A stretch of 64,000 nucleotides of DNA from NCBI GenBank assembly GCA_039024895.1, contig JBCCPJ010000006.1, positions 1 to 64,000 on the forward strand. Direction: 5' to 3'. Numbering within the stretch: position 1 is the first letter of the stretch; each line of letters starts with the position of its first letter. Position numbers and translations under genes: made by a program. A model generated the notes under the pieces. That model saw only the letters and a list, made by a program, of their open reading frames with translations, searched no databases and was not told where the DNA came from. Of this stretch, positions 8,880 to 17,084 are shown one piece after another. Source of the stretch: JAJDOD01 sp039024895 (lineage in GTDB: Bacteria > Pseudomonadota > Alphaproteobacteria > Rhodobacterales > Rhodobacteraceae).

Positions 8880-10478
8880 TCAGAATGCACCGTCGTAAGC
8901 ATGACGATCTATTTGAACTGCGATCACTGTGAAGACCTCTGCCGACTGAGCGTCGGCCAGTGCGACCCTTAGGCTCTTCTCATCCTGGACTGTCACGCCA
9001 TTGCCGCCAAAGGCACGGCCTATTGCAGCAATGTCAGAACCTCGAAAATCGACACCCACATTTTTCATCTGGCGGCCGCGCTGTTTGAGTTCGATCAGTG
9101 CGAGGGATGCGTCCACAAACACAACAAAGATCGTTTTAAGCGAGTGCTCCGCTGCGGTCGCCAACTCTCCAACAACCATCAGGAAGCCAGCGTCGCCGCT
9201 GAAGGACACGACAGTGCGTTCTGGCTCAACGAGGCTTGTTCCAATTGCAAGGGGCACAGCGCACCCCATGGTGCAGAACCCAGAGGATTGGGTAAGCGCC
9301 CGTGGGAAGCGGCATTTCCACATCTGGCTGAGTAGTATCCGATGCGCGCCGCTGTCGGCGGTTGCGAGTGTATCATCAGGCAAAACCTCTTGGCATACCG
9401 AAATGGTGCGTGCTGGTCCCCAGACTTCCTCTGGCGCGAATGCATCGGTCAGACGTGTTTTGACGTCGTCGAACTCTGGCCCCTGCCAGCCTTCCAACTC
9501 TACGTCCGGTAGCAACACCTCAACAGATTCTGCACAGTCGCCAACAAAGCTAAACGTTGCCTGGTGCATGTAGTGGTGATTGGGAGCCGCCGTAATGTCT
9601 ATAATAACTTGGGCTTCAGGATCCCATGGCGATTGCCATCCGGCGCGCATTTCAATTGGATCATATCCAATGGCGAGGATGAGGTCGGCCCTTTTCACAA
9701 GCGGTAGAAGTATGGTGTCGGCCTTTGGAGAGAGGCCTGCTCCGCCTAGGGCAAGGGGATGATCCTCCGGTAACAGACCCTTGGCCTTGTATGTTGTGAT
9801 TACCGGCGCGTTCAACTTCTTTGCGGCAGAGAGGACGGCGAATGCGCCATCACCCGATAGTGCGTCAACGCCCGCAACAATTAACGGGCGCTCGGCCTTG
9901 GCAATAGCCGCCCGCCCCGCAACAAGATCGCTCCCAGAAGGTGCCATGCTGCGGTCGGGGTGACGCAAAATGCCAGTTCCTTGGGCGGGCGCATCCGCAA
10001 CGGAGATTGGCACGTCAATATGAACAGGACCTGGTCGGCCTTCGCAGGCAATGGCAAGTGCCTTGTCGATGATCACATGGGCCGCAACTGCGTTGAGAGT
10101 GAAACTTTCCTTAGTAACTGCGCGAAATACCCGGGATTGATCGAGGACCTGATGTGTATAGGTCTGTGCCACGTCTGGGTCGACACATCCCGTGAGTACG
10201 ATCATAGGAACCCGGTCCTGACGTGCGTTCTCTACGACATTAATGCCGTTCAGCGCTCCTGGACCGACGGTAGCAAGCAAAATACCCGGTGCGCCCGTCC
10301 GATGGTAAGTTGCCTCTGCCATGAAGCCTGCGCTGTTCTCATGTCGGCTCAGCACAAAGGTAATGCCAGCTTTCTCTAACGCATCGAGGAGCGTCAACAC
10401 CTCACCGCCAGGCATGCCAAATGCCCACCTGCATCCCTGTTCGTAGAGACGTCTCGCCACAATGTCGGCTGCCCGCAT
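8880..10478 (-). CDS. Thiamine-diphosphate-dependent enzyme (acetolactate-synthase superfamily)
   Basis: A 532-residue three-domain TPP enzyme. The N-terminal PYR domain has FGMPGGEVL and the catalytic glutamate in LSRHENSAGFMAEA, with GPGALN following. The central domain includes GVDALSGDGA and GYDPIEMR. The C-terminal PP domain carries the GDAGFLM...-type TPP-binding motif. It resembles acetolactate synthase, glyoxylate carboligase and benzoylformate decarboxylase relatives but lacks a diagnostic motif I can assign. No small ALS subunit gene is adjacent. It appears monocistronic or loosely linked to the genes upstream (132-base gap). Confidence 0.78.
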   Translation of the reverse strand: MRAADIVARRLYEQGCRWAFGMPGGEVLTLLDALEKAGITFVLSRHENSAGFMAEATYHRTGAPGILLATVGPGALNGINVVENARQDRVPMIVLTGCVDPDVAQTYTHQVLDQSRVFRAVTKESFTLNAVAAHVIIDKALAIACEGRPGPVHIDVPISVADAPAQGTGILRHPDRSMAPSGSDLVAGRAAIAKAERPLIVAGVDALSGDGAFAVLSAAKKLNAPVITTYKAKGLLPEDHPLALGGAGLSPKADTILLPLVKRADLILAIGYDPIEMRAGWQSPWDPEAQVIIDITAAPNHHYMHQATFSFVGDCAESVEVLLPDVELEGWQGPEFDDVKTRLTDAFAPEEVWGPARTISVCQEVLPDDTLATADSGAHRILLSQMWKCRFPRALTQSSGFCTMGCAVPLAIGTSLVEPERTVVSFSGDAGFLMVVGELATAAEHSLKTIFVVFVDASLALIELKQRGRQMKNVGVDFRGSDIAAIGRAFGGNGVTVQDEKSLRVALADAQSAEVFTVIAVQIDRHAYDGAF

Positions 10479-10610
10479 CTTCGCTCAAACCTCTGTAAAC
10501 CACCCCCTCGTGCACGACCGGCGGCGTCAGAACAAGACCGTGCACAAGAATGTCATCGATTCGCTTTTTTAGATTTTGAATTGCGCTTAAAGGCGGCGGC
10601 GTAAAGGGCG

Positions 10611-11720
10611 CTAGAGGCCGAGTGACCAAGGGGTTGCCGTGGGCCCGCTGCGGCGGGACCTTTGCCTAGCTTTGGTCGCCACTTTTGAAAAGGGCCGCGC
10701 TTGGGTCTTCGGCATATTTTTGATGGCCAACGACACAGAACGCTGCGTTTTCGCGGCAGAATTCTTCGCTGATGGAGAGCTTATCATCCGCGACCGAGAA
10801 GCGAGTTTACCCAAAGGAACCGAATAGACCTGTTCGCGAGGCGCGGCGGGTCCATCATTGCCGGCCTCCGCCTCGACCGATAGAGCGCTTTGTCCATCTG
10901 CATGGTTTTCTTCTGATGTATCCGCCGCGTCATGACCAACGCCGTAGCGTGAGAAAAGGATTTCCGAGGCGTCGATGGCAGACTGAACCAGAATATCGAT
11001 TTCTTTTTTTATTGTCTTGATGATATGCGCGCCGCCGGCCTCTTTGAACGCCAGTTTGTCGACGCCGCCTTCCTGCTCTTTGGCTTCCTGCGCACGTCTA
11101 GGGTCGACACGTATTACTTCGACAAACTCTTGAGCGATAGGCTTCCAGTTAGCAAAATCCATGTCTGGTGACAGGATCAGATAGCTGTGATCACGAAGCC
11201 GGTCCGGTACGTTCTCCCAGGCTTCGATAAGCGGTTCGCTCAACTCTGCACCAGCCCAAAGAGCGATGTCCGCCGGTGGGAGGGTTTTGTCGACGTCTTC
11301 ACAAAGCGTCTTCGCGTCGGCTTCTGCCGACACCATGATGGAGAGCTTCTTGAGCACCGGCAAATCCACCTGGATGCGGACGCGCGTCGGATTTTCATCG
11401 AAAAGACGCCTAAATTCACTCCCTTCAATCCGTTCCTGACGACCATCGCGGTACTGGACGCGCGCATGCGCATCGAGCCCGTGAAGAAACTGAATCCGCG
11501 CACGCTTGATCGATGGCGAGATAACGGGTTGACCGATCATCAAGTTGACCAGCGAAATGGCGTGGCGCGTGTCCGTGCCGAAGACAGTCAGTCGAAGCGG
11601 GTGCGCGAGGCGCCGAATGCACCGTTCGGCGAGTACTTTGTCTGCGCTCGCCATTTCTGCTTTGTCGCAGAGTTCAACTAATCTCTGTGCTGTTTCCAAC
11701 ACCGCACTGTCTTCCGACAT
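10611..11720 (-). CDS. Degenerate dynamin-like GTPase domain protein (pseudo-GTPase)
   Basis: The 369-residue protein follows the outline of a dynamin-type GTPase: strand plus P-loop position (LTVFGTDTRHAISLVNLMIG), then IALWAGAELSEPLIEAWENVP and YLILSPDMD where the switch and TKxD regions should be. The P-loop lacks GK(S/T), the DxxG is absent and TKxD is changed to SPDMD, so GTP binding is unlikely. The C-terminal 80 residues are basic and Ser/Ala/Arg-rich, probably disordered. It starts 6 bases after the PP2C gene, as fourth gene of the kinase-FHA-PP2C operon. A scaffold or phospho-substrate role is inference. Confidence 0.6.
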   Translation of the reverse strand: MSEDSAVLETAQRLVELCDKAEMASADKVLAERCIRRLAHPLRLTVFGTDTRHAISLVNLMIGQPVISPSIKRARIQFLHGLDAHARVQYRDGRQERIEGSEFRRLFDENPTRVRIQVDLPVLKKLSIMVSAEADAKTLCEDVDKTLPPADIALWAGAELSEPLIEAWENVPDRLRDHSYLILSPDMDFANWKPIAQEFVEVIRVDPRRAQEAKEQEGGVDKLAFKEAGGAHIIKTIKKEIDILVQSAIDASEILFSRYGVGHDAADTSEENHADGQSALSVEAEAGNDGPAAPREQVYSVPLGKLASRSRMISSPSAKNSAAKTQRSVSLAIKNMPKTQARPFSKVATKARQRSRRSGPTATPWSLGL

Positions 11721-11726
11721 CGTACC

Positions 11727-12677
11727 CTAGCCACCCGTTGCTTGATGCGCGAAGACCGCACCCTCTTTGTTGCTCTCAGTACCGGATGCCTCGATGGTTT
11801 CGATCGTGGCATCGTCTGCTAGTCGCGTCGTATGGAAGTCAACTTCGGTGACGTTTCCGCGACGCTTCGGACGAATGACAGGTTTCTCGTGCCGGACTTT
11901 TATCACCGAGAAGGAGATATTGTCCTGCTCCGGGTCATTGAGACCTTTGACCGCCTGCAAAAGCGCGTTGGCGATGTCGGCGCTCGGTTTCCTACGATTG
12001 CGCGTGATGATCTTCGCGATGGCACGGTCTTCGAGAAACTGCAGACCATCGCTGGAGACCACAATTATATCACCAGCCTTCAGGTCAAGCGCGAGGCCAC
12101 GGTTGTCCATCCGCGCAATCTTGCCGCCTGCCACAGCAGATGTAAGACTGTTGCGATCAGGGTGTGTTTTTGCGTGTTCCGGACGAATAGCCCCGGCGGC
12201 CACCATGGCGTCAATTTGCGGCGCCATCGAGTGGTCTTCGTTGACCTGTTGCAAACTTCCGCTCCGGTAGTGATAGAGCGGACTATCACCGACAGAGCTC
12301 CAATACATCTTATTGCCAGCCATCACGGCGGCAACGACTGTCGAGCCCATGCCGCGGGACTCCGGGTTCTCAACAATGGCGTCTCGGATGCAATCATTGG
12401 CATTGCCGATGGCACCCTTCATGAGGTCCGGCAAATGTTCGGCGTGATCGAAGAACAGGTCGCTATGAAACTTCAGTTCGCTATAAACTTCAGTAACGAC
12501 AGTTTTGGATGCAAGATCGCCAGCGGAGTGCCCGCCCATACCATCGGCAAGCACTACAATTCCGCAATCATCTCCAACCGCAAAGTCGGACACCAGGCTA
12601 TCTTCCTGATAGTCGCGACCTCCACGATCAAGAGCGCAGGCCACGTCGAAGCGGGGTTCAGGCAATCTCCACATCAT
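11727..12677 (-). CDS. PP2C-type serine/threonine protein phosphatase
   Basis: A metal-dependent PP2C phosphatase of about 316 residues that should reverse Ser/Thr phosphorylation by the neighbouring kinases. Motifs are in order: RGGRDYQEDS, VVLADGMGGHSAGD (metal-binding aspartate and Gly), SVGDSPLYHYR, SSDGLQFLED and DNISFSVIKV. The C-terminal 60 residues are extra and low in motif. ATG 12677 or 12674 (tandem ATGs) was chosen because gaaggga precedes them; this overlaps the FHA gene by about 20 bases, implying coupled translation. No membrane segment, so it acts in the cytoplasm. Confidence 0.9.
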   Translation of the reverse strand: MMWRLPEPRFDVACALDRGGRDYQEDSLVSDFAVGDDCGIVVLADGMGGHSAGDLASKTVVTEVYSELKFHSDLFFDHAEHLPDLMKGAIGNANDCIRDAIVENPESRGMGSTVVAAVMAGNKMYWSSVGDSPLYHYRSGSLQQVNEDHSMAPQIDAMVAAGAIRPEHAKTHPDRNSLTSAVAGGKIARMDNRGLALDLKAGDIIVVSSDGLQFLEDRAIAKIITRNRRKPSADIANALLQAVKGLNDPEQDNISFSVIKVRHEKPVIRPKRRGNVTEVDFHTTRLADDATIETIEASGTESNKEGAVFAHQATGG

Positions 12678-13314
12678 CGTCGTCAGTCCCTTCTTCTTTT
12701 TCAGCGCTTTCCCAATTGAATTCGTTCGAGCAGAGCGCGACAAAGCGCAACTTGGTCTCTCCGATTTCAATAGTATCCCCGTTTTTGAGGTCGCTGGTAC
12801 TCACAACAGGCTTACCGTTCAGACGTACGATGTTTGACTTTCCACCGTGACCCAGCAGAAACGTGTGTTCCTTGGGGTCGTAAACAACCGCGGCATGGTT
12901 TTCGCGTGAAATGGCCATGTCGCCAAAATCGAGTTGGATCGCTTGATCCTCGCCGCGTCCTATCTGGGACATGCCCGACTTGACGGCAAAACACTCGCCG
13001 AAACCCGGACCCTTCACAACCATGACGATTGCAACAGGATGCTGGAAACGGTTGGTTTCGTTTGTCGCCTTGTCCTCACCAAAAAGATCGACAATCCGCC
13101 CATCTGAGGTGTCAAAGCCCATAAGCCTTGTCTTGTTGGTATTTTGCGGACGGCGGCGTTTGCGGATGACCGGCTCGTCGCTACCGGGCGCCGGCTCGTC
13201 GCTCGCTGTCGGTTTCGACACGACAGCCTCGGGCGTCATTTTGGCGGTATCTGCCGGATCGAGAACCAGGGGTTCATCAAACCGTTTCCGCTGTTTCTTT
13301 TTAAAAAAGAACAC
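12658..13314 (-). CDS. FHA domain protein
   Basis: The 218-residue protein binds phosphothreonine peptides through a forkhead-associated domain in its C-terminal half: SQIGRGEDQAIQL, then ISRENHAAVVYD (the Ser/His phosphopeptide-binding residues) and NGKPV...LKNGDTIEIG. The N-terminal 65 residues are Lys-rich then acidic and contain threonines (e.g. TNKTRLMGF), a plausible kinase target. GTG 13314 starts it, with aaggag about 8 bases upstream. It sits between kinase (35 bases) and phosphatase (overlap), the expected adaptor position in a Ser/Thr signalling operon. Confidence 0.9.
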   Translation of the reverse strand: MFFFKKKQRKRFDEPLVLDPADTAKMTPEAVVSKPTASDEPAPGSDEPVIRKRRRPQNTNKTRLMGFDTSDGRIVDLFGEDKATNETNRFQHPVAIVMVVKGPGFGECFAVKSGMSQIGRGEDQAIQLDFGDMAISRENHAAVVYDPKEHTFLLGHGGKSNIVRLNGKPVVSTSDLKNGDTIEIGETKLRFVALCSNEFNWESAEKEEGTDDDDVEIA

Positions 13315-13349
13315 TCTTGCTCTCCTTGTTGTCGCGCTCGCGATTATTG

Positions 13350-15746
13350 TCAGTTCAGAGGAGTGAGATTGAAGGCCTCAATCCAAATCTCGCCATTGCG
13401 GCTTACCGCAAAGCTGAAGGTCGATGCCCCGCTCTCCATGCCACTGCTCAGAATGGCCTCAAGCGAGTCTGGTCCCGTAAGATCCTCCCAAGTGGAAACG
13501 AAGGACACGAGCCGGTCTCCAACTTTGAAGTTCGAAGTGGCTGGCGCTTCTGAAACTTCAGTGATCCAGCTTTCGCCCGTGTTGCGCGAGACGAACTGTA
13601 AGCCGTTCACCAACATCGTGTGGTGTTCCTTCGAAACTGTCAGGGTACGCTCGGACACCGCAGTGTTTACGCCAGTGTCGAAAGCTAAGGTCACATCAAA
13701 GCTCAACTCACCTTCTTCTGCTGCGCCCGCGTCAAAGGCTAAGGTGATCTCTTCGTTCGTTGTTACCGGTTGACCGTTGATCGAGATGATCCGTGATCCT
13801 TCCTCAAGCCAGGCTGGGCCGCGCTCCGCCACGGATATCACAGCGCCAGGCTGCCAAGGAGACAGTGTAAATGGCATGACCGACACAGAACGCGTCACAA
13901 TGCTCGGCGATGGCGCTAGAGGTGCCTCTGTAGATGTTGTGTCCGCTGACGCCGTCTCCGGTGTTGCTGCTTGAGGCACATTGTCAACCGTCTCAACTTG
14001 AGGTTGCCCGCTTGGCTCAGTCGAAGCTGGAGCCTGCGCTCGGGGCGACCTTGCAGATACGATGTCTGGCTGTGATGTCGCGGGCATGGACATGAAGAAG
14101 TCCAGCGACGCGTTGCTTCCGATACCCTGCGACGGTTCAGCGGCAGGCGTATCAACCACTTCTACCGGTGCGGCGGGTTCTTCCTGCACGGTTTCTGGTG
14201 CGGGCGCCTCGACAACTTCAATTATTGGCGCGCCCGGCTCGGTGATCTCAGTAAGCAACTCTGGTTCAGGTGTCGCAGGTGCTACCGTGTCGATAACCGG
14301 GGTTTCATCCTCAAGCTCCGAGGTTGCCTCTTCGGCTCCGCGGAAAGGGCGCGGCTGTGGCGACGTTAGGTTTTCGGGGAGCGCCGCAAGAATAGGCGGC
14401 ACAACAAAATCCGTTGTCTCCTCCACAGCCGGAAGCGGCGGCTCCGCTATCTCGACAGTGACTTCGGCGACTTCAGCAAGCTCCGGCTCGCCGGCAACAT
14501 CATCGGACACGCCATCTGCCGCGCCAGCTGTAACAACCTCGGGCTCAGGGGTTTCCACAGGGACTGCCGAAGCGGTCTCGGTTAGTTCTGGTTCTGACGC
14601 TGTCTGAGGCGCTATACTAGTAGCTTGCTGCGTCTCTGTTGTGCTCTCAACCGTCTCCGCCTCAGGCGAAGACAAAAGGAAGAACCCCGCTCCTGCGGCG
14701 GCAGCGATAGCTGTTGATCCCAACAAGACTGGCATCAAAGTCTTCTTCTCGCCATCGGAGTTTGTCTGTGCCGTTTCCTTCGCCTTGGTTTTTGTCTTGG
14801 TCGCGACCTTGGTAGGTGCGCCGTTTTCCATATGCTGCAGCCACTCGTCAGCATCCTGCATGCGATCGCGCGGCAGGATCGACATTGCTTTGTCGAGCGC
14901 TGAGATGAAGCTTTTTGAGTAATCTTGCGTCTTTTCACCCAGCGAGACGTAGGGGTCCTCATCGCCAGCGGCGCAGGAAGACAAGCGCAACTGGCTGTCG
15001 GGCGGCAGTTCACCTGTGATCAGATGATAAAAGCTGGCCGCAAGCGAATAGAGATCGCAAGATGGAGTTTGGTCGCTGCCTGCGATATAGAACTCTTGCG
15101 GTGAGTAGCCGTCCTTCACGACCCGAAGGGCAGACAGCATGCGGGTGACGCGCTCATTAGAGCTCTCGCGTGCGGCGCCGAAGTCAATCAGGATTGGCTC
15201 GCCTGCCTCATCGATGATGATGTTGTCGGGCGAAATATCGCGATGAAGCATACCCATGTCGTGGATGTGTTTGATCGCATCGAGCATCTTTACGAGATAG
15301 CTCTCGACGAGTTCGGGCTTCAGGCTTTCCGGTTCCTCCTGGAGAATTTCAAGAAGATCGCGCCCGTGCACATAGTCCAGCGCCATATAGGCGGTGTTGT
15401 TCTCTTCGAAAACCTGATGAACACCCACAATGTTGGGGTGTTTTGCCTTGGCAAGGCTCATGGCCTCTTGTGAGAACATCCGAACGATAGATTTCAGTTC
15501 GTTTTGATGCGCCCGCGAACGAGGCGTAACCGAGTGGTTTTGTCGGCGACAAAAGCTCCCCGGGAAGCACTCTTTAATGACGACTCGCCGGTCCAGGCTA
15601 TCTTTTGCGAGGTACGTGATGCCGAAACCGCCAGCGGCCAGAAAATCGTCGATCGTGTATTGGCCAAGCATCAGCTTTGTGCCAGGCTTCAACTCGTCGA
15701 CGAATTCCTCGTCGCCGCCATCAATCGCGTTTGGTTCGAGGCTCAT
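13350..15746 (-). CDS. Transmembrane eukaryotic-like Ser/Thr kinase with PDZ-like periplasmic repeats
   Basis: A 798-residue kinase. Residues about 28-310 form the catalytic domain: Gly loop GGFGITYLA, Lys58 in VVIKECFP, the catalytic loop HRDISPDN (Asp170) and LIDFGAARE. All catalytic residues are present. One membrane helix (about 338-358) follows a Lys/Thr-rich linker. Then comes a roughly 230-residue Pro/Glu/Thr-rich stalk and, from about residue 610, two PDZ-like segments (GSRIISINGQPV; FKVGDRLVSF) ending in FAVSRNGEIW. The periplasmic part is probably the sensor. First gene of the kinase-FHA-PP2C-pseudo-GTPase operon. The kinase encoded at 17085-19259 is a paralogue. Confidence 0.9.
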   Translation of the reverse strand: MSLEPNAIDGGDEEFVDELKPGTKLMLGQYTIDDFLAAGGFGITYLAKDSLDRRVVIKECFPGSFCRRQNHSVTPRSRAHQNELKSIVRMFSQEAMSLAKAKHPNIVGVHQVFEENNTAYMALDYVHGRDLLEILQEEPESLKPELVESYLVKMLDAIKHIHDMGMLHRDISPDNIIIDEAGEPILIDFGAARESSNERVTRMLSALRVVKDGYSPQEFYIAGSDQTPSCDLYSLAASFYHLITGELPPDSQLRLSSCAAGDEDPYVSLGEKTQDYSKSFISALDKAMSILPRDRMQDADEWLQHMENGAPTKVATKTKTKAKETAQTNSDGEKKTLMPVLLGSTAIAAAAGAGFFLLSSPEAETVESTTETQQATSIAPQTASEPELTETASAVPVETPEPEVVTAGAADGVSDDVAGEPELAEVAEVTVEIAEPPLPAVEETTDFVVPPILAALPENLTSPQPRPFRGAEEATSELEDETPVIDTVAPATPEPELLTEITEPGAPIIEVVEAPAPETVQEEPAAPVEVVDTPAAEPSQGIGSNASLDFFMSMPATSQPDIVSARSPRAQAPASTEPSGQPQVETVDNVPQAATPETASADTTSTEAPLAPSPSIVTRSVSVMPFTLSPWQPGAVISVAERGPAWLEEGSRIISINGQPVTTNEEITLAFDAGAAEEGELSFDVTLAFDTGVNTAVSERTLTVSKEHHTMLVNGLQFVSRNTGESWITEVSEAPATSNFKVGDRLVSFVSTWEDLTGPDSLEAILSSGMESGASTFSFAVSRNGEIWIEAFNLTPLN

Positions 15747-16106
15747 ACCGTGCCCTCACATGAATTCCACTAACTCAGTTGGAAACAATCTCGAGGGAAA
15801 ATCGGTCTCTTTTAAGGTTAACCCTTGTTGAACAGGGGAAAAATATGTGGCGAAGAACCGTATTCTAGACACATTTCGTTCACGATCTGGAACCTAACGC
15901 GTCGGCTTGTGCGCATTGTTTTCGGTTTGAAGGGCTTTCAGGCATTGAAAACGGCAAGCCTGTGGCGGCTGAGCGAGACGCACCACACGCGCGATCGTTG
16001 CTTTGCGTCGCCGAACCAGTTCAGAAAACCGAGCCAAACTCTGAGCGACAACAAGCTGCAGCGCACACGAAGCATATATAAAGGCGAAGCTTTTAACGCG
16101 ACCGCA
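15747..16106. other. Intergenic region upstream of kinase operon
   Basis: These 360 bases separate the kinase start from the stop of the secreted-protein gene. No frame with recognisable domains is present on either strand. The minus-strand promoter of the kinase operon is expected here; I could not place -35/-10 boxes with confidence. Confidence 0.4.
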
Positions 16107-16679
16107 TCAAATAGGGTCAGGCTTTTCAGCGAAAGGGTCGTTCGTCTCCTGCCGCGTTTTGTTCGCCTGTGCCATCGTTGCCTGACAATCCAGCATGGAA
16201 GAAATGGCCGCCGACGCACCAGACAAGGCAAGATGCGCGATTTCAGAGCCATCGTGCGTGATACGCACGGAATCGGTGGCCGTAAAGTCATCCATGAAAT
16301 TAGAGGCTTGTTGATCGGTAATCGGCACCGACAACACCAGGCTCGGCAGTATTTCGTTCCAACGGTGCCCCTTGGCAGTGCCGGACCAGGCCTCTAAATC
16401 GCCGAAAGCGACTTCTAGATCATAGTCTTCGCCGGTTTGTAAGGAATCCCACCGAACGCTGGCCACAATGAACTGCACGTTTTGCTGCGCAGCGTTAAAT
16501 TGGAACCGCAGAAACAGGTCATCTTCGAACCCCGAGATGATAAAACAGGAATTGTCGATCGTCCGATCAATCGCGACGCTCCACCCCTGAACGTCATCTT
16601 TCCAAGTGACCGTTTCCTCTCCGTTTGCTGAACTAGCCAACAACAGCGCGATTGCCGCGCTCCCCCATAACTTCAACAT
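16107..16679 (-). CDS. Secreted protein of unknown function within the kinase island
   Basis: The 190-residue protein has a clear signal peptide (residues 1-20, SSANG|EE) and a mature part with two cysteines spaced widely (one in NSCFIISGF, one in MLDCQAT), which may form a disulfide. ATG 16679 was chosen because aaggcgag precedes it and the signal peptide starts there. No family is recognised. It is placed between the two divergent kinases, 428 bases upstream of the first, so it may be a periplasmic partner or ligand of their sensor domains; that is inference from location only. Confidence 0.6.
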   Translation of the reverse strand: MLKLWGSAAIALLLASSANGEETVTWKDDVQGWSVAIDRTIDNSCFIISGFEDDLFLRFQFNAAQQNVQFIVASVRWDSLQTGEDYDLEVAFGDLEAWSGTAKGHRWNEILPSLVLSVPITDQQASNFMDDFTATDSVRITHDGSEIAHLALSGASAAISSMLDCQATMAQANKTRQETNDPFAEKPDPI

Positions 16680-17084
16680 GCACACTCGCCTTCTAGCTAA
16701 CAGTTCCGAATTAACACAATTCTGCCATATTGAGCCCGTCCATGCCGTCAACAGTGTGTTTCTCAATGAACTCAAGGGCTTGAATTTGCCGCTCTTCCAG
16801 CACGATCGTGTTTGCTCAATTGTCACGGATAAGATGTTCAACTTACAGATAAATATCTGATAAACAACAATTTTGTTAGTTCTACATCAGCTCGGACAAC
16901 TGCCGTTACTGTGACAGTTCCGGGCTGGCAAAAAAGCTAAAGCGCTCGTTTTGCTGTCAAAAACCCGCTTGTTTCGCATTTAGCGCAAATTCCACACATT
17001 TGACGCTCTTTAATGCCACTTTCGTAAATCAGTCTTAACGAAATTCTGGCCGTGCAGGCGGCGAAATACTAGTGGTTGTTCAAA
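16680..17084. other. Divergent promoter region between secreted protein and second kinase
   Basis: No gene is seen in these 405 bases. It must contain promoters for the leftward secreted-protein gene and the rightward kinase. The stretch is more AT-rich than the flanking genes (for example around 16855-16880 and 16990-17045), as expected for regulatory DNA. No clear inverted repeat stands out. Confidence 0.45.

Noticed and set aside
8609..8902. 97-codon minus-strand frame upstream of the opg operon, considered as transposase remnant
   Set aside because: No transposase motif (DDE residues, helix-turn-helix) or terminal inverted repeats could be found, and it runs into the stop of the TPP-enzyme gene.
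11832..12719. 295-codon plus-strand frame
   Set aside because: Antisense to the PP2C gene, which has complete catalytic motifs; a codon-bias artefact.
14062..14607. Ser/Gly/Ala/Thr-rich 181-codon plus-strand frame resembling a low-complexity surface protein
   Set aside because: Exactly antisense to the acidic/proline stalk of the kinase; its composition is the mirror of Glu/Pro/Ala codons.
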